Below, in pieces: positions 1 to 7,899 of a stretch of DNA of 33,228 nt (position 1 is the stretch's first letter; each line of letters starts with the position of its first letter). A program made the translations under genes and the position numbers. Origin of the DNA: Nitrospirota bacterium (GTDB taxonomy: Bacteria > Nitrospirota > Thermodesulfovibrionia > Thermodesulfovibrionales > JdFR-88). The stretch is taken from the NCBI GenBank assembly GCA_021788025.1, contig JAJYLE010000006.1, positions 1 to 33,228 on the forward strand, in the 5' to 3' direction. The notes beneath the pieces were generated by a model, which was given only the letters and a program-made list of their open reading frames with translations, was not told where the DNA came from and did not search any database.

Positions 1-6
1 ATCTAA

Positions 7-2394
7 GAAGAAGCCGAAAAGCGTCAGAACGACTATCTGGGCACAGAACACCTCCTGCTTGCACTCTTAAGAGAAGAGGATTCCCTTCCGGTTGTAATCA
101 TCAAGAAAATGGGGCTGTCCATCGATGAATTAAAACTCGAGGTTGAAAGGAACATCCCGGCGGGCAACAATGTGCTCACATTCAGCGATGTCCCGTTCAC
201 CCCAAGGGCCAAGAAAGTGCTGGAACTGGCAGTGGAAGAGGCCAGGCTGCTTGGGCACAATTACATTGGCAGTGAGCACCTGCTGCTTGGCATAATCCGG
301 GAGGACGAGGGTATTGCGGGCAAGATCCTGCGCACCTTCGGGGCCAACCTGCTTGGGGCCAGGCAACTTACAATAAACCTCTCCATGAAGGCTTACACGC
401 AGCCCAAGGAGAAGAAGAGCAGCACGCCCGCCCTTGATGAATTCGGCAGGGACCTTACCCAGATGGCGCGCGAGGACAAGCTTGATCCCGTTGTGGGCAG
501 GGAAGACGAGATAGAGCGCATCATGCAGATACTGGGCAGGAGGATAAAAAACAATCCAGCCATTATCGGCGAGCCCGGCGTAGGCAAAACGGCCATAGTG
601 GAAGGGCTTGCGCAAAGGATAGTTTCGGGCGATGTGCCTGAAAACCTGCTTGGCAAGCGCATAGTTGGCCTTGATCTGGGCGCGCTGATAGCCGGGACGA
701 AGTACCGCGGCCAGTTCGAGGAGCGGTTAAAGGTTGTAATGAAGGAGATCGCGGCTTCCGATAACGTGATCATGTTCATAGATGAGTTCCACACGATAAT
801 AGGAGCCGGTGCCGCTGAAGGGTCTGTAGACGCCTCCAGCATGCTCAAACCCGCCCTATCCAGGGGCGAGATACAGTGCATCGGGGCAACAACGCCCAAC
901 GAATACAGGAAGTATATCGAAAAGGATGGCGCGCTGGAGCGCAGGTTCCAGCCGGTTTATGTGGAGCCGCCCCAGATAGAGCAGGCCGTAGGCATACTGA
1001 AGGGGCTCAGGAACAGGTATGAGACCCATCACAGGGTGAAATACACCGACGAGGCCATCGAAGCCGCGGCAAAGCTGTCGGAGCGCTATGTGGCCGACAG
1101 GTTCCTGCCGGACAAGGCCATAGATGTTATAGACGAGACCGGGGCCAGGCTCCGGCTGAAAAGATACACGCCCCCGGCCGAGCTGAAAGAGCTGGAAGGC
1201 GACCTTGAAAGGCTTGCCAAGGAGAAGGGACTCTATGTAAGACTGCACGACCTTGAAAAGGCAGCTTCCGTCCGCAGCGAGGAGGAGCGCCTGAAGAAGC
1301 TTTACGACCAGCTCAAGACCCAGTGGCGGGCCAATCTCCAGAAGGAGATACCCGTTGCAACTGAAGAGGATGTGTCCTACACGGTTGCCAAGATGACCGG
1401 CATTCCCCTCATCAAACTTGAGGAAAAGGAGTCCGAAAAGCTCCTGCGCATGGAAGACGAGATGCACAAGAGGATAATCGCGCAGGACGAGGCCATAAAG
1501 GTGATCTCCAGGGCCGTAAGACGCTCCAGGGCGGGAATAAAGAGCAGGCGCAAGCCGATAGGCTCTTTCTTCTTCCTCGGGCCAACAGGCGTGGGCAAGA
1601 CGGAACTTGCCAAGGCACTGGCGGAGTTCCTCTTTAACGACGAGAACGCGCTTGTGAAGATAGACATGTCCGAGTACATGGAGAGGTTTAACGTCTCCAG
1701 GCTAACCGGCGCGCCCCCAGGGTATGTGGGGTACGAGGAAGGCGGCCAGCTTACGGAAAAAATCCGCAAGCGGCCCTACTCCGTAGTGCTCTTCGATGAA
1801 ATCGAGAAGGCGCACCCGGATGTGTTCAACATCCTCTTGCAGGTGCTGGACGAGGGCGTGCTCACGGACAGCTTTGGAAGAAAGGTGGACTTCAAGAACG
1901 CGGTTATCATCATGACCTCGAATCTCGGCGCCAGGTTCATAGACAAGGCAACGCCGCTTGGCTTCCAGGCGGGCACGAGCGACGAGACATACCTGAAGAT
2001 CAAGGACAGCGTGATGGACGCCCTTAAAAAGACGTTCAATCCCGAGTTCTTAAACAGGGTGGACGAGACCGTGGTTTTCCATCCGCTGGAGAAGAAGCAC
2101 CTGGTGGAGATAATAGACCTGCTTGTCTCCGAGACCAATAAGCAGCTTATAGAGCAGGAACTGATGGTGGAGCTTACGCCCGAGGTGAAAGACTGGCTGA
2201 TAGAGAAGTACTTCCAGCCCACCTACGGCGCAAGGCCGATGAGAAGGGCCATACAGAAAGAAATAGAAGACCCGCTCTCCGAGGAGATACTCAGAGGCAA
2301 GTTCAAGGAAGGCACCAAGATAAAGGTGACTCTTGAGGGCAACAACCCCGTCTTCGTGCCGGCTGAAGAGGACGTGCTGAGCGGAGTCAACTGA
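7..2394 (+). CDS. clpC: ClpC-type AAA+ unfoldase of the Clp protease (5' truncated)
   Basis: ATP-driven Hsp100 unfoldase that feeds proteins to ClpP in the cytoplasm. The reading frame is open from base 7, upstream of the ATG used in the ORF track, and the extra residues (YLGTEHLLLALL) are the first Clp_N repeat. A second repeat (YIGSEHLLLGII) follows, so the N-terminal domain is only partly cut by the window edge. The first AAA domain has Walker A GEPGVGKT, pore loop KYRG and Walker B VIMFIDE. A short middle region suits ClpC rather than ClpB. The second AAA domain has GPTGVGKT, GYVGYEEGG and a PLGF loop of the kind that docks on ClpP. An in-frame TAA occupies bases 4-6, just before the conserved EEA, so either the contig edge is wrong or the gene is interrupted there. 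No clpP or mcsAB lies in view. Confidence 0.93.
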   Translation, partial: EEAEKRQNDYLGTEHLLLALLREEDSLPVVIIKKMGLSIDELKLEVERNIPAGNNVLTFSDVPFTPRAKKVLELAVEEARLLGHNYIGSEHLLLGIIREDEGIAGKILRTFGANLLGARQLTINLSMKAYTQPKEKKSSTPALDEFGRDLTQMAREDKLDPVVGREDEIERIMQILGRRIKNNPAIIGEPGVGKTAIVEGLAQRIVSGDVPENLLGKRIVGLDLGALIAGTKYRGQFEERLKVVMKEIAASDNVIMFIDEFHTIIGAGAAEGSVDASSMLKPALSRGEIQCIGATTPNEYRKYIEKDGALERRFQPVYVEPPQIEQAVGILKGLRNRYETHHRVKYTDEAIEAAAKLSERYVADRFLPDKAIDVIDETGARLRLKRYTPPAELKELEGDLERLAKEKGLYVRLHDLEKAASVRSEEERLKKLYDQLKTQWRANLQKEIPVATEEDVSYTVAKMTGIPLIKLEEKESEKLLRMEDEMHKRIIAQDEAIKVISRAVRRSRAGIKSRRKPIGSFFFLGPTGVGKTELAKALAEFLFNDENALVKIDMSEYMERFNVSRLTGAPPGYVGYEEGGQLTEKIRKRPYSVVLFDEIEKAHPDVFNILLQVLDEGVLTDSFGRKVDFKNAVIIMTSNLGARFIDKATPLGFQAGTSDETYLKIKDSVMDALKKTFNPEFLNRVDETVVFHPLEKKHLVEIIDLLVSETNKQLIEQELMVELTPEVKDWLIEKYFQPTYGARPMRRAIQKEIEDPLSEEILRGKFKEGTKIKVTLEGNNPVFVPAEEDVLSGVN

Positions 2395-2403
2395 TAATGC
2401 CAG

Positions 2404-2447
2404 GGACAAGGGGCAAAATCCGCAGGATTTGTCCCTTGTCCTTTTAT
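2404..2447 (+). terminator. Rho-independent terminator after clpC
   Basis: The 18-base arm GGACAAGGGGCAAAATCC pairs with GGATTTGTCCCTTGTCC across a GCA loop, with one mismatch and one bulged base, and is followed by TTTTATT. It starts about 10 bases after the clpC stop codon. The ORF-track start for the next gene (2429) falls inside this stem, which argues for a later start for that gene. Confidence 0.75.
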
Positions 2448-2467
2448 TGTCCCCTGTTGCCCGGATA

Positions 2468-3001
2468 TTGAAAGCCAGCTTGAAGACCAAAGTCCTGAAA
2501 ACCGGATATCTTGCACTCCTGATAGTTCTTTGCGCGGCCCTTTTTTCCTGCCAGAAACAGCACCTGCCTCTGCAAACTGGAAAACCGGCCCCCGGCTTCA
2601 CTGTTATGGATGCGTCCGGGCAGAAGGTAACGCTTTCCAGTTTGAAAGGCAATGTGGTGCTTGTAAATTTCTGGGCCACATGGTGCGGAGTGTGCCAGGA
2701 TGAGACACCGTCGCTAAACGGCCTTTACAACAAGCTTAAGGCAAACCCTCACTTCCGCATGATCTCGATCCCTTTCAAGGACTCCACTGGGGCCGCCAGG
2801 CAATATCTGAAGGACAATTCTTCCAGCATCCCCGTGTATAAGGACCCCGGCGGAAAGGCCGCGCTTGATTACGGGCTTACCGGCGTGCCTGAAACCTACA
2901 TTGTGGACAAAAGCGGCATACTCAGGCAGAAGGTAATAGGCGGGATGAACTGGAGCGATCCGCGTGTCCTTTCCTACATGCAGGGACTTTTAAGCCAGTA
3001 G
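2468..3001 (+). CDS. TlpA/ResA-like thioredoxin-fold lipoprotein
   Basis: Membrane-anchored thiol-disulfide oxidoreductase of the TlpA/ResA family, which works outside the cytoplasmic membrane, often in cytochrome c maturation or disulfide reduction. The N-terminus has Lys residues, a hydrophobic stretch (YLALLIVLCAA) and the lipobox LFSC, so the mature protein should be lipidated at that Cys. The redox motif is WCGVC within FWATWCGVC, and GVPETYIVD carries the cis-proline loop. I placed the start at TTG 2468 because the track start (2429) lies inside the clpC terminator. TTG 2480 is equally possible, and neither has a strong ribosome binding site. It ends 4 bases before the DUF4416 gene, so the two are probably co-transcribed. 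Its specific partner is unknown, although a CXXCH protein is encoded elsewhere in the window. Confidence 0.85.
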   Translation: MKASLKTKVLKTGYLALLIVLCAALFSCQKQHLPLQTGKPAPGFTVMDASGQKVTLSSLKGNVVLVNFWATWCGVCQDETPSLNGLYNKLKANPHFRMISIPFKDSTGAARQYLKDNSSSIPVYKDPGGKAALDYGLTGVPETYIVDKSGILRQKVIGGMNWSDPRVLSYMQGLLSQ

Positions 3002-3005
3002 AAAA

Positions 3006-3548
3006 GTGAGCAAAAACGAGGCCTTTGCTTCACGTCCGGGGCCGGCGATGCTCCTGGCCGGGCTGCTTTACCGCGAACAATCCGCATTTGAATCAGCCAA
3101 AGAGAAACTTACCTCAAAATTCGGCCCCATCCTTCAGGAAACCGAAGGTTATGAATGGCATTGCAGGCATTACGAGGACGAGCTTGGCTGGCCGGTAACA
3201 AGGAAATTCCTCTTCTTTGAGCGCCTTGTGCCCCCCGAAGACCTGCCTTCAATAAAACAGGCCACAAACGCAATGGAGACGGCGCTTTCAAAGAACGGCA
3301 AGCGGGCTGTTAACATCGACCCCGGCTATCTTACGCTTGCCAATCTTGTCCTGGCCAGCACCAAAGGCTATGGCCACCGCATATTCATGGGCGGCGGAAT
3401 CTATGCCGAAGTGACCCTGCTTTATTCGAAGAAGGAAGGGCGGTATATCCCCCAGATGTTTACATACCGGGACTTTGCGGACGAAAGTAATATCATGGTG
3501 TTTACGGAGATGAGGGGGAAACTTAAAAGGAGGCTTGCAGCCAGATAA
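3006..3548 (+). CDS. DUF4416 family protein
   Basis: Conserved cytoplasmic protein of unknown function. The whole 180-residue length matches the DUF4416 pattern as I know it: an N-terminal LLAGLLY block, FGPI, KFLFFERLV, IKQATN, and the strongly conserved NIDPGYLTLANLVLASTK segment followed by HRIFMGGGIYAEVTLLY. There is no signal peptide or membrane segment. The start is GTG 3006, four bases after the TlpA-like gene. A weak AG-rich stretch precedes it inside the end of that gene. The spacing implies one transcript. The family is seen in several deep-branching bacterial phyla and its biochemical role is not established. Confidence 0.85.
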   Translation: MSKNEAFASRPGPAMLLAGLLYREQSAFESAKEKLTSKFGPILQETEGYEWHCRHYEDELGWPVTRKFLFFERLVPPEDLPSIKQATNAMETALSKNGKRAVNIDPGYLTLANLVLASTKGYGHRIFMGGGIYAEVTLLYSKKEGRYIPQMFTYRDFADESNIMVFTEMRGKLKRRLAAR

Positions 3549-3940
3549 AGGCATGTATGACATTCTTCCCATTGACTATGTCATGCATAACTGCGTTATG
3601 ATGGGCTACAGTGGGGCTCAGCCCCCTCTGGTGCCCTTTGAAAGCGGCGGCGGAAGGCTTCCTTAAAAATCCATTTGCTTTGCTTCCTTTTTGCTCTTTA
3701 ATACATCACCGATCCGCTTGGCATCCAACAGCAAATCAGCGGGGGAAAAAACAATAAAAACAAAGACTTGGCAAATGGAACAAACTTCAGGGGACGGAAA
3801 CCCCAAATCCTTTAAAATCATGCACTTAGACATACAACAAAGCTGGGAAAAATGGAACAGACGGAACAAAAATTATTACCCTAACCTGCTAAAAACAAAA
3901 GAAAATTCCGAAATGGCTGGAACATATAAAAAGAAAGGGC
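3549..3940 (-). repeat. Dispersed intergenic element, copy A
   Basis: This stretch fills most of the gap between the DUF4416 gene and rplI. Read on the minus strand it has the same ordered blocks as copy B at 16136-16645: TTCTTTTTATATGTTCCA, then GTTCC(G/A)TCTGTTCCAT, then TCTAAGTGCATGATTTTAAA, then a GCCGCTTTCAAAGGGCAC-like block, and finally GCATGACATAGTCAATGG. The distal end folds as ATGACAT-N14-ATGTCAT (3557-3584), immediately after the DUF4416 stop. The plus-strand ORF 3691-4017 in the track is a by-product. Its counterpart in copy B differs mostly at amino-acid-changing positions. Confidence 0.7.
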
Positions 3941-4013
3941 TTAAAATCGCGTCTCATTTTCGTTTTCCATGCCACGTATTTACGGCTTACGGCCCACGTA
4001 CACGGCTCTTTTC

Positions 4014-4042
4014 TTGAATAAAACCCGGTAAATAAATATACT
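4014..4042 (+). promoter_or_regulatory. Sigma-70 type promoter for rplI-dnaB
   Basis: TTGAAT (-35) and TATACT (-10) are separated by exactly 17 bases, with a plausible start point around 4050 and rplI starting at 4084. The spacing and a 5 of 6 match at the -10 box make this the best promoter match I saw in the window. A clear ribosome binding site (AAAGGAG, 4067-4073) follows before the rplI ATG. Confidence 0.7.
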
Positions 4043-4083
4043 ATTAGGCATCCCGAAAGGTTTTTGAAAGGAGATTTACGCCT

Positions 4084-4527
4084 ATGCAGGTGATACTTAA
4101 AGAGGACGTAGATAATCTTGGAAAGATGGGCGACACCGTCAACGTAAAGCTCGGCTATGCCCGGAACTTCCTTTTCCCGCGCTCCCTGGCCGTTGAAGCC
4201 AGCGCCAAGAACCTGCGCATGCTTGAGCAGGTGAAAAAGGAAATAGCGGCAAAGATTGCAAAGCAGAAGGCGGCGGCGCAGAAGATTGCCTCCGGCCTCT
4301 CCGGCGTAACGCTTACCATAAAGGCCAAGGCAGGCGAGGAAGGCAAGCTCTTCGGCTCCGTAACCAACATGGACATTGAAGAGGCCTTAAAGGCCCAGGG
4401 CTTTGAAGTGGACAAGAGAAAAATAGTCGTTTCCGAGCCGATAAAGAACCTTGGCAGCTACACGGTTACTGTAAAGCTGCCCCGTGAGGTTACGGCCAGC
4501 GTAACCGTAAACGTAGAAGCAGAATAG
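4084..4527 (+). CDS. rplI: 50S ribosomal protein L9
   Basis: Large-subunit ribosomal protein that binds 23S rRNA near the L1 stalk base. The N-terminal domain is canonical (MQVILKEDVDNLGKMGD, then VKLGYARNFLFPR), followed by the long connecting helix rich in Lys and Ala and a C-terminal domain containing GKLFGSVTNMDI. The length of 147 residues is normal. The start is ATG 4084, with AAAGGAG ten bases upstream. In many bacteria L9 follows rpsF, ssb and rpsR. Here the preceding gene is DUF4416 and those genes are not in the window, while the usual downstream partner dnaB is retained. Confidence 0.97.
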   Translation: MQVILKEDVDNLGKMGDTVNVKLGYARNFLFPRSLAVEASAKNLRMLEQVKKEIAAKIAKQKAAAQKIASGLSGVTLTIKAKAGEEGKLFGSVTNMDIEEALKAQGFEVDKRKIVVSEPIKNLGSYTVTVKLPREVTASVTVNVEAE

Positions 4528-4590
4528 AAACTGGAGACTGGAAACTAGAAGAGCATGGGTTTTTTTATCTGGTTTCCGGTATCTAGTTTC
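4527..4590. repeat. Inverted repeat between rplI and dnaB
   Basis: GAAACTGGAGACTGGAAAC and GTTTCCGGTATCTAGTTTC pair over 15 of 19 positions around a 26-base loop that contains a run of T. The left arm is itself internally repetitive (ACTGGAGACTGGAAACTAG). It could be an attenuator tuning dnaB relative to rplI, or simply one of the periodic inserts seen in other gaps here. Confidence 0.55.
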
Positions 4591-4601
4591 GGGAAGTAAG
4601 C

Positions 4602-5966
4602 ATGCGCCAGCAGGCCAACATAGAAAAACTTCCTCCTCAGAGCATCGAGGCCGAGCAGTCGGTGCTTGGCAGCGTCCTGATAGACGGCGAATCCATAGTG
4701 AAGGCCGTAGAGATAGTCAGCCCGGATGACTTCTACAAAGGCGCCCACAAAAAAATCCTCACAGTCATGCTCTCCCTGTTTGACCGCAACGAGGCGATTG
4801 ACATAATTACCGTTGCGGACGAACTCAAGAAAAATGGAGCTTTCGAGGAAACCGGCGGGCTTGATTACCTCACAACACTGGCAAACACAACGCCCACCTC
4901 CGCCAATATCATCTACTACGCAAAGATTGTAAAAGACAGGTCCCTCCAGAGGATGCTCCTTCGCACCGCAAGCGACCTGGCCGAAAAGGTATATATTGGC
5001 GACACGGAAACCGACGCCCTGATGGACATGGCCGAGCAGAAGATGTTCGAGATATCGGAGAAACGGGTGAAAAGCACTTTTGTCCCGATGAAGGCCGCCA
5101 TCAAGGACACGTTCAAGATGATAGAGAGCCTGTACGACCGCAACGAGGCCGTAACCGGAGTACCTACCGGTTTCAAGGATTTAGACGAGATTACGGCCGG
5201 CCTGCAGAAAGGGGACCTCGTAATAGTGGGCGGAAGGCCTTCGGCCGGCAAGACCGCCTTTGGTTTGAATATAGCCCAATACGTTGGAATAGAGTTAAAA
5301 GAGCCGGTTGCCATATTCAGCCTGGAGATGTCGCTGAGGCAGATAATATTAAGAATGCTCTGCGCCGAGGCAAAGGTGGACGCATCCTCAGTAAGGCGCG
5401 GGTACATAAAAAACAGCTTTACCAAACTTGCAACCGCTGCCGGAAAACTGATGGAAGCTCCAATTTTTGTTGATGAGACCTCCGGTATTTCGGCACTGGA
5501 GATGAGGGCCAAGGCACGGAGGCTGAAGCGCTCCAACAATATTAGCCTTATCCTGGTGGACTATCTTCAGCTTATGAAGGGTAGCGGCAATTACGAGCAG
5601 AGGGTGCAGGAGATATCGGAAATATCCCGGTCCTTAAAAGCGCTGGCCAAGGAGATAGACGTGCCGGTAATAGCGCTCTCCCAGTTAAACAGGTCTGTTG
5701 AAAGAGAGCGGCGCGCACCGAATATGTCTGACCTCAGGGAATCCGGCGCTATCGAGCAGGATGCCGATGTAATAATGTTTTTGTACAGAGACAAAGAAAA
5801 AAACCAGGAAGATGAACGCGGGGCTTCGGCTGTTGTAAATCTGGACATAGCAAAGCAGCGTAACGGCCCCACTGGCAGCTTAAAACTTACCTTCCTCGCC
5901 AAATATACCCGGTTTGAAAATTATTCCGCGGAGGACGCATCCTACATGGAGGAAGAGGCGTACTGA
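4602..5966 (+). CDS. dnaB: Replicative DNA helicase DnaB
   Basis: Hexameric 5'-3' helicase that unwinds DNA at the replication fork. The N-terminal domain begins PPQSIEAEQSVLGSVLID, the standard DnaB start, and is followed by a linker and a RecA-like domain with Walker A GGRPSAGKT (about residues 210-218), ILVDYLQLM (Walker B/H3) and the LSQLNRSVERE and DLRESGAIEQDAD blocks. Its 454 residues are typical and there is no intein. The start ATG 4602 lies about 75 bases after rplI, beyond an inverted repeat. Its stop codon overlaps the ATG of the Memo-family gene (TGATG), so those two are translationally coupled. Confidence 0.97.
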   Translation: MRQQANIEKLPPQSIEAEQSVLGSVLIDGESIVKAVEIVSPDDFYKGAHKKILTVMLSLFDRNEAIDIITVADELKKNGAFEETGGLDYLTTLANTTPTSANIIYYAKIVKDRSLQRMLLRTASDLAEKVYIGDTETDALMDMAEQKMFEISEKRVKSTFVPMKAAIKDTFKMIESLYDRNEAVTGVPTGFKDLDEITAGLQKGDLVIVGGRPSAGKTAFGLNIAQYVGIELKEPVAIFSLEMSLRQIILRMLCAEAKVDASSVRRGYIKNSFTKLATAAGKLMEAPIFVDETSGISALEMRAKARRLKRSNNISLILVDYLQLMKGSGNYEQRVQEISEISRSLKALAKEIDVPVIALSQLNRSVERERRAPNMSDLRESGAIEQDADVIMFLYRDKEKNQEDERGASAVVNLDIAKQRNGPTGSLKLTFLAKYTRFENYSAEDASYMEEEAY

Positions 5967-6790
5967 TGCGGCAAGCCGCAAGGCTGCCAGCCGCCGCCGG
6001 CAGGTTCTACCCGGCTGGCCGTCATGAGCTGGAATCGGCGGTAATGCAGGCCCTTGGCCAAGACAAAGCCAAACGTGAAAAAGCTGTTGCCGCCGTCTGC
6101 CCCCATGCCGGATACATCTATTCAGGGGCGGTTGCCGGTGCCGTATATTCCAGTCTGGAAATTTCAAAAACAGTGATATTGATCGGGCCAAACCATACTG
6201 GCTTCGGCCCGGAGGTGTCGATAATGGACCAGGGCTCCTGGCGGGTGCCCAATGGGGAGCTGAAGGTGGATACATCACTGGCAAAGGCCATAATGGGCCG
6301 CTCGGCGCTGTTTAAAGCCGATTCCTCAGCGCACGTCTACGAGCACTCGCTTGAGGTGCAGGTTCCGTTCATATGCCATTTGAGGCCGGATGCCATGATA
6401 GTGCCAATCACCATAATGCGGGCGGCAAGACAGGAACTTGAGACGATTGGCAAGAGCATCGCCGAAGCCGTCCGGGCAGCATATAACAAAAGGCCTGCCC
6501 CATTGATAATAGCCAGTTCGGACATGAGCCATTACGTTTCCGACAATGAGGCCAGGAATAAAGACGCCCTGGCGATAAGGGACATCCTGGCGCTGGATCC
6601 GGCAGCAATGCTTGAGACGGTCCACAGAAATAATATCTCCATGTGCGGCGTGCTGCCCGTTGCGGCTATGCTGTACGCCGCGATGGAACTTGGCGTCAAA
6701 GATGCCCGTCTTGTTAAATACGCCACTTCCGCCGAAACCAGCGGGGACTTCGAACATGTTGTGGGATACGCCGGGATAATCGTAAAGTGA
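5966..6790 (+). CDS. Memo-family protein (AmmeMemoRadiSam system protein B type)
   Basis: Member of the MEMO1 family, which has an extradiol-dioxygenase-like fold. The residues matching the human Memo metal site are present: His47 in CPHAGYIYSG, His77 in GPNHTGFG and Cys227 in SMCGVL. The conserved EHSLEVQVPF and SSDMSHY blocks are also intact, so the site looks functional. The 274-residue length is normal for the family, with no signal peptide. In many bacteria this protein accompanies an AMMECR1-domain protein and a radical SAM enzyme, but neither is in this window. The gene starts inside the dnaB stop codon, which implies coupled translation. Its biochemical role in bacteria is unsettled. 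Confidence 0.88.
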   Translation: MRQAARLPAAAGRFYPAGRHELESAVMQALGQDKAKREKAVAAVCPHAGYIYSGAVAGAVYSSLEISKTVILIGPNHTGFGPEVSIMDQGSWRVPNGELKVDTSLAKAIMGRSALFKADSSAHVYEHSLEVQVPFICHLRPDAMIVPITIMRAARQELETIGKSIAEAVRAAYNKRPAPLIIASSDMSHYVSDNEARNKDALAIRDILALDPAAMLETVHRNNISMCGVLPVAAMLYAAMELGVKDARLVKYATSAETSGDFEHVVGYAGIIVK

Positions 6791-6844
6791 GTTATTAAAC
6801 CGTTGCATTCACCGCCCACAGTAACACAAATGTTATCCTAGGTT

Positions 6845-7891
6845 ATGGCTCTTTCGGACATCCTTGGGCAGGCAAAGCCAATCGAACTCTTAAAGAAATC
6901 CGCCGCCTCCGGGCGGGTGGCATCGGCATATCTCTTCCACGGCCTCTCCGGCATCGGAAAGCGCCAGACGGCCTTGAATTTTGCAAAGGCCCTGAACTGC
7001 GCGCAGCCTGTCAGCACAGCGGGCCAGACGGACGCGTGCGATGCATGCCCTTCATGCAGGAAAATAAACGCCGGGGTGCATCCTGATGTAATCATCATAG
7101 AGCCGGCAAAGGACGTAATAAAGATTGACGAGATAAGGCAACTTATCGAAACCCTTTCCCTGAGCGCGTTTGAAGGCAGGTTCAAGATCGCCATAGTGGA
7201 CGAGGCGCACCTTATGAACGACAGGGCCGCAAACGCATTCCTTAAATGCCTTGAGGAACCCCCGGCACAAAGCGTGATAATACTTGTAAGTTCCAGCCCG
7301 GAACGCCTCCCGGACACGGTCCGCTCCAGATGCCTGGCGGTAGCCTTCAAGCCGCTTTCAGCCGCCCAGGTGGAAGATATACTCAAAGCCAGGCTGGCTT
7401 CGGATGCAGCGCCGGGCGCTTCCGCCCGGGGGCGGAAAAAAACCGCGGCAGCGCATGATATTGACACCGCACGGCTGGCACGGCTTTCCATGGGCAGGCC
7501 GGGGCTGGCGCTTAAAGGCGAACTGCCGGGCGCTGGCGGGGAGGATTTCATTAACATCCTTTCCCGGATGGCCTCCGGGGTTACGCAACCCTCCTGGGAA
7601 GACAAGGCGGCCATGGCCTCGTTTCTGGACCAGATGGAGCTGTTCCTGCGGGACCTGCTGGTTATGAAAGCAACCGGACAGCCGGGCCTGCTTCTGGACC
7701 CGGAATTCGAGAAACCGTTGTCCCAGCTTGCGCGGTATGTCCCGGAAGAGGTTATAATAGAGACTTACGGCAACATGAACAAGGTCAGGGGCGCCCTGGT
7801 ATACAATCCCAACAAAGCGATCATCTGGAATTACATGGCCTGCCTGGCTCTTAAATTGAATATAAATAAAATAGCATCGAAAGGGTTTTAG
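6845..7891 (+). CDS. holB: DNA polymerase III delta' subunit
   Basis: Clamp-loader subunit that helps load the sliding clamp during replication. The AAA+ domain has a P-loop HGLSGIGKRQTA, a zinc module of four Cys (CAQP, then CDACPSC), the Walker B-like VDEAHLMND, the LKCLEEPP block and a VRSRC sensor region. The order and spacing match HolB/DnaX-type loaders, and the absence of a long C-terminal tail favours delta' over tau/gamma. The C-terminal half (collar) is poorly conserved, as usual. The start ATG 6845 follows a 54-base gap after the Memo gene. The ricT gene begins 8 bases after the stop, an arrangement also found in Bacillus (holB-yaaT). Confidence 0.9.
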   Translation: MALSDILGQAKPIELLKKSAASGRVASAYLFHGLSGIGKRQTALNFAKALNCAQPVSTAGQTDACDACPSCRKINAGVHPDVIIIEPAKDVIKIDEIRQLIETLSLSAFEGRFKIAIVDEAHLMNDRAANAFLKCLEEPPAQSVIILVSSSPERLPDTVRSRCLAVAFKPLSAAQVEDILKARLASDAAPGASARGRKKTAAAHDIDTARLARLSMGRPGLALKGELPGAGGEDFINILSRMASGVTQPSWEDKAAMASFLDQMELFLRDLLVMKATGQPGLLLDPEFEKPLSQLARYVPEEVIIETYGNMNKVRGALVYNPNKAIIWNYMACLALKLNINKIASKGF

Positions 7892-7899
7892 AACGGGAA

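Noticed and set aside
3691-4017. 108-residue ORF upstream of rplI, with similarity to the minus-strand ORF at 16010-16480
   Set aside because: The similarity reflects the shared repeat element. Differences between the copies change amino acids freely, there is no ribosome binding site, and it overlaps the rplI promoter.
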